A stretch of 5,407 nucleotides of DNA, from NCBI GenBank assembly GCA_947307285.1, contig CAMZIS010000094.1:1-5407 (forward strand), in the 5' to 3' direction. Numbering within the stretch: the stretch's first letter is position 1; each line of letters starts with the position of its first letter. This document shows positions 5,050 through 5,407 of the stretch, one piece after another. Origin of the DNA: an uncultured Peptococcaceae bacterium (lineage in GTDB: Bacteria; Bacillota; Dehalobacteriia; UBA4068). Made by a program: the position numbers and the translations under genes. The notes below the pieces were generated by a model. The model was not told the DNA's origin and did no database searches. It saw nothing but the letters and a program-made list of their open reading frames with translations.

Positions 5050-5407
5050 TCACAGCGCTATCCCGTTTTGCCGCGCCGCGGCAGCTACCGTGTGCTTGAC
5101 CAAAACGGAAGTGGTGACCGCGCCCACGCCGCCGGGCACGGGGGTGAAGGCACGGACCTTTTCCGCGGCGGCGCAGCGCACGTCTCCCACGACGGAGCCG
5201 TCGGCCAGCGGGTTGAAGCCCACGTCCAGGACGATCTGCCCTTCGGAAAGGAAGCTTTCGTCCACCATCTCGGCCCGGCCCAGGCAGGCGGCGACGACGT
5301 CGGCCTCGCGGCTGAGGCGGCGGATATCCTCCTGCCCGGTCCTGCTGTGGCACACGGTGACGGTGGCGTTGCGGTGGAGCAGCAGCAGGGCCAGAGGACG
5401 GCCCACC
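5050..5407 (-). CDS. folD: Methylenetetrahydrofolate dehydrogenase/cyclohydrolase, C-terminal part (runs off right edge)
   Basis: FolD oxidises 5,10-methylene-THF with NAD(P)+ and hydrolyses 5,10-methenyl-THF to 10-formyl-THF in the cytoplasm, supplying purine and formyl-Met synthesis. The last 118 residues are present, out of roughly 280 in the family; they make up most of the nucleotide-binding domain. The fragment starts in the VGRPLALLLL helix, continues with ATVTVCHSRT and ADVVAACLGRAEMV, then IVLDVGFNPLADGSVVGDV, and ends with the family signature TPVPGGVGAVTTSVLVKHTV (88-107 of the fragment). The usual GGVGPMT appears here as GGVGAVT, a conservative variant. The GTG at the edge is an internal Val and not a start. 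The catalytic Lys and Tyr lie in the N-terminal half, outside the window. A strong terminator follows directly, so folD is transcribed separately from cdaA. Confidence 0.96.
   Translation of the reverse strand, partial: VGRPLALLLLHRNATVTVCHSRTGQEDIRRLSREADVVAACLGRAEMVDESFLSEGQIVLDVGFNPLADGSVVGDVRCAAAEKVRAFTPVPGGVGAVTTSVLVKHTVAAAARQNGIAL

Noticed and set aside
5404..5406. GTG at the right edge as a start codon
   Set aside because: It is the Val of the conserved VGRP motif in the middle of FolD; the gene continues beyond the window.

Overview
This window fits a GC-rich anaerobic Firmicute (class Clostridia, possibly Oscillospirales/Ruminococcaceae-like gut bacteria). That placement is an inference. 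It rests on the cdaA-cdaR...glmM gene order, the short Gram-positive form of NagB, purine-rich AGGAGG-type ribosome binding sites, GC-rich third codon positions and short AT-rich intergenic gaps. All six genes lie on the minus strand, so transcription runs from high to low coordinates. No tRNA, rRNA, CRISPR array, insertion sequence or phage gene was recognised.

In transcription order: (1) the C-terminal half of folD (tetrahydrofolate one-carbon metabolism) enters from the right edge and ends at a strong Rho-independent terminator. (2) A gap of about 195 bp holds that terminator, a cluster of GC-rich inverted repeats and a candidate promoter. (3) cdaA (membrane diadenylate cyclase), cdaR (its YbbR-domain membrane-anchored regulator) and a COG2509-like FAD-dependent oxidoreductase follow as a tight unit, with each stop codon overlapping the next start as ATGA. 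(4) A 127-bp AT-rich gap carries a near-consensus sigma-A promoter (TTGACG, 17 bp, TATAAT). (5) nagB (glucosamine-6-phosphate deaminase) comes next, and 21 bp later the start of glmM (phosphoglucosamine mutase), which runs off the left edge.

In Bacillus and many other Firmicutes cdaA-cdaR-glmM is a contiguous module, and CdaR and GlmM both bind CdaA and modulate c-di-AMP synthesis. Here the module is split by two genes: a flavoprotein translationally coupled to cdaR, and nagB, which has its own promoter and is apparently co-transcribed with glmM. NagB and GlmM compete for glucosamine-6-phosphate, one sending it to glycolysis and the other to peptidoglycan precursors. The locus therefore groups second-messenger synthesis, an uncharacterised redox enzyme and the amino-sugar branch point. 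No wholly new system is evident. The most interesting features are the coupled flavoprotein and the nagB insertion.
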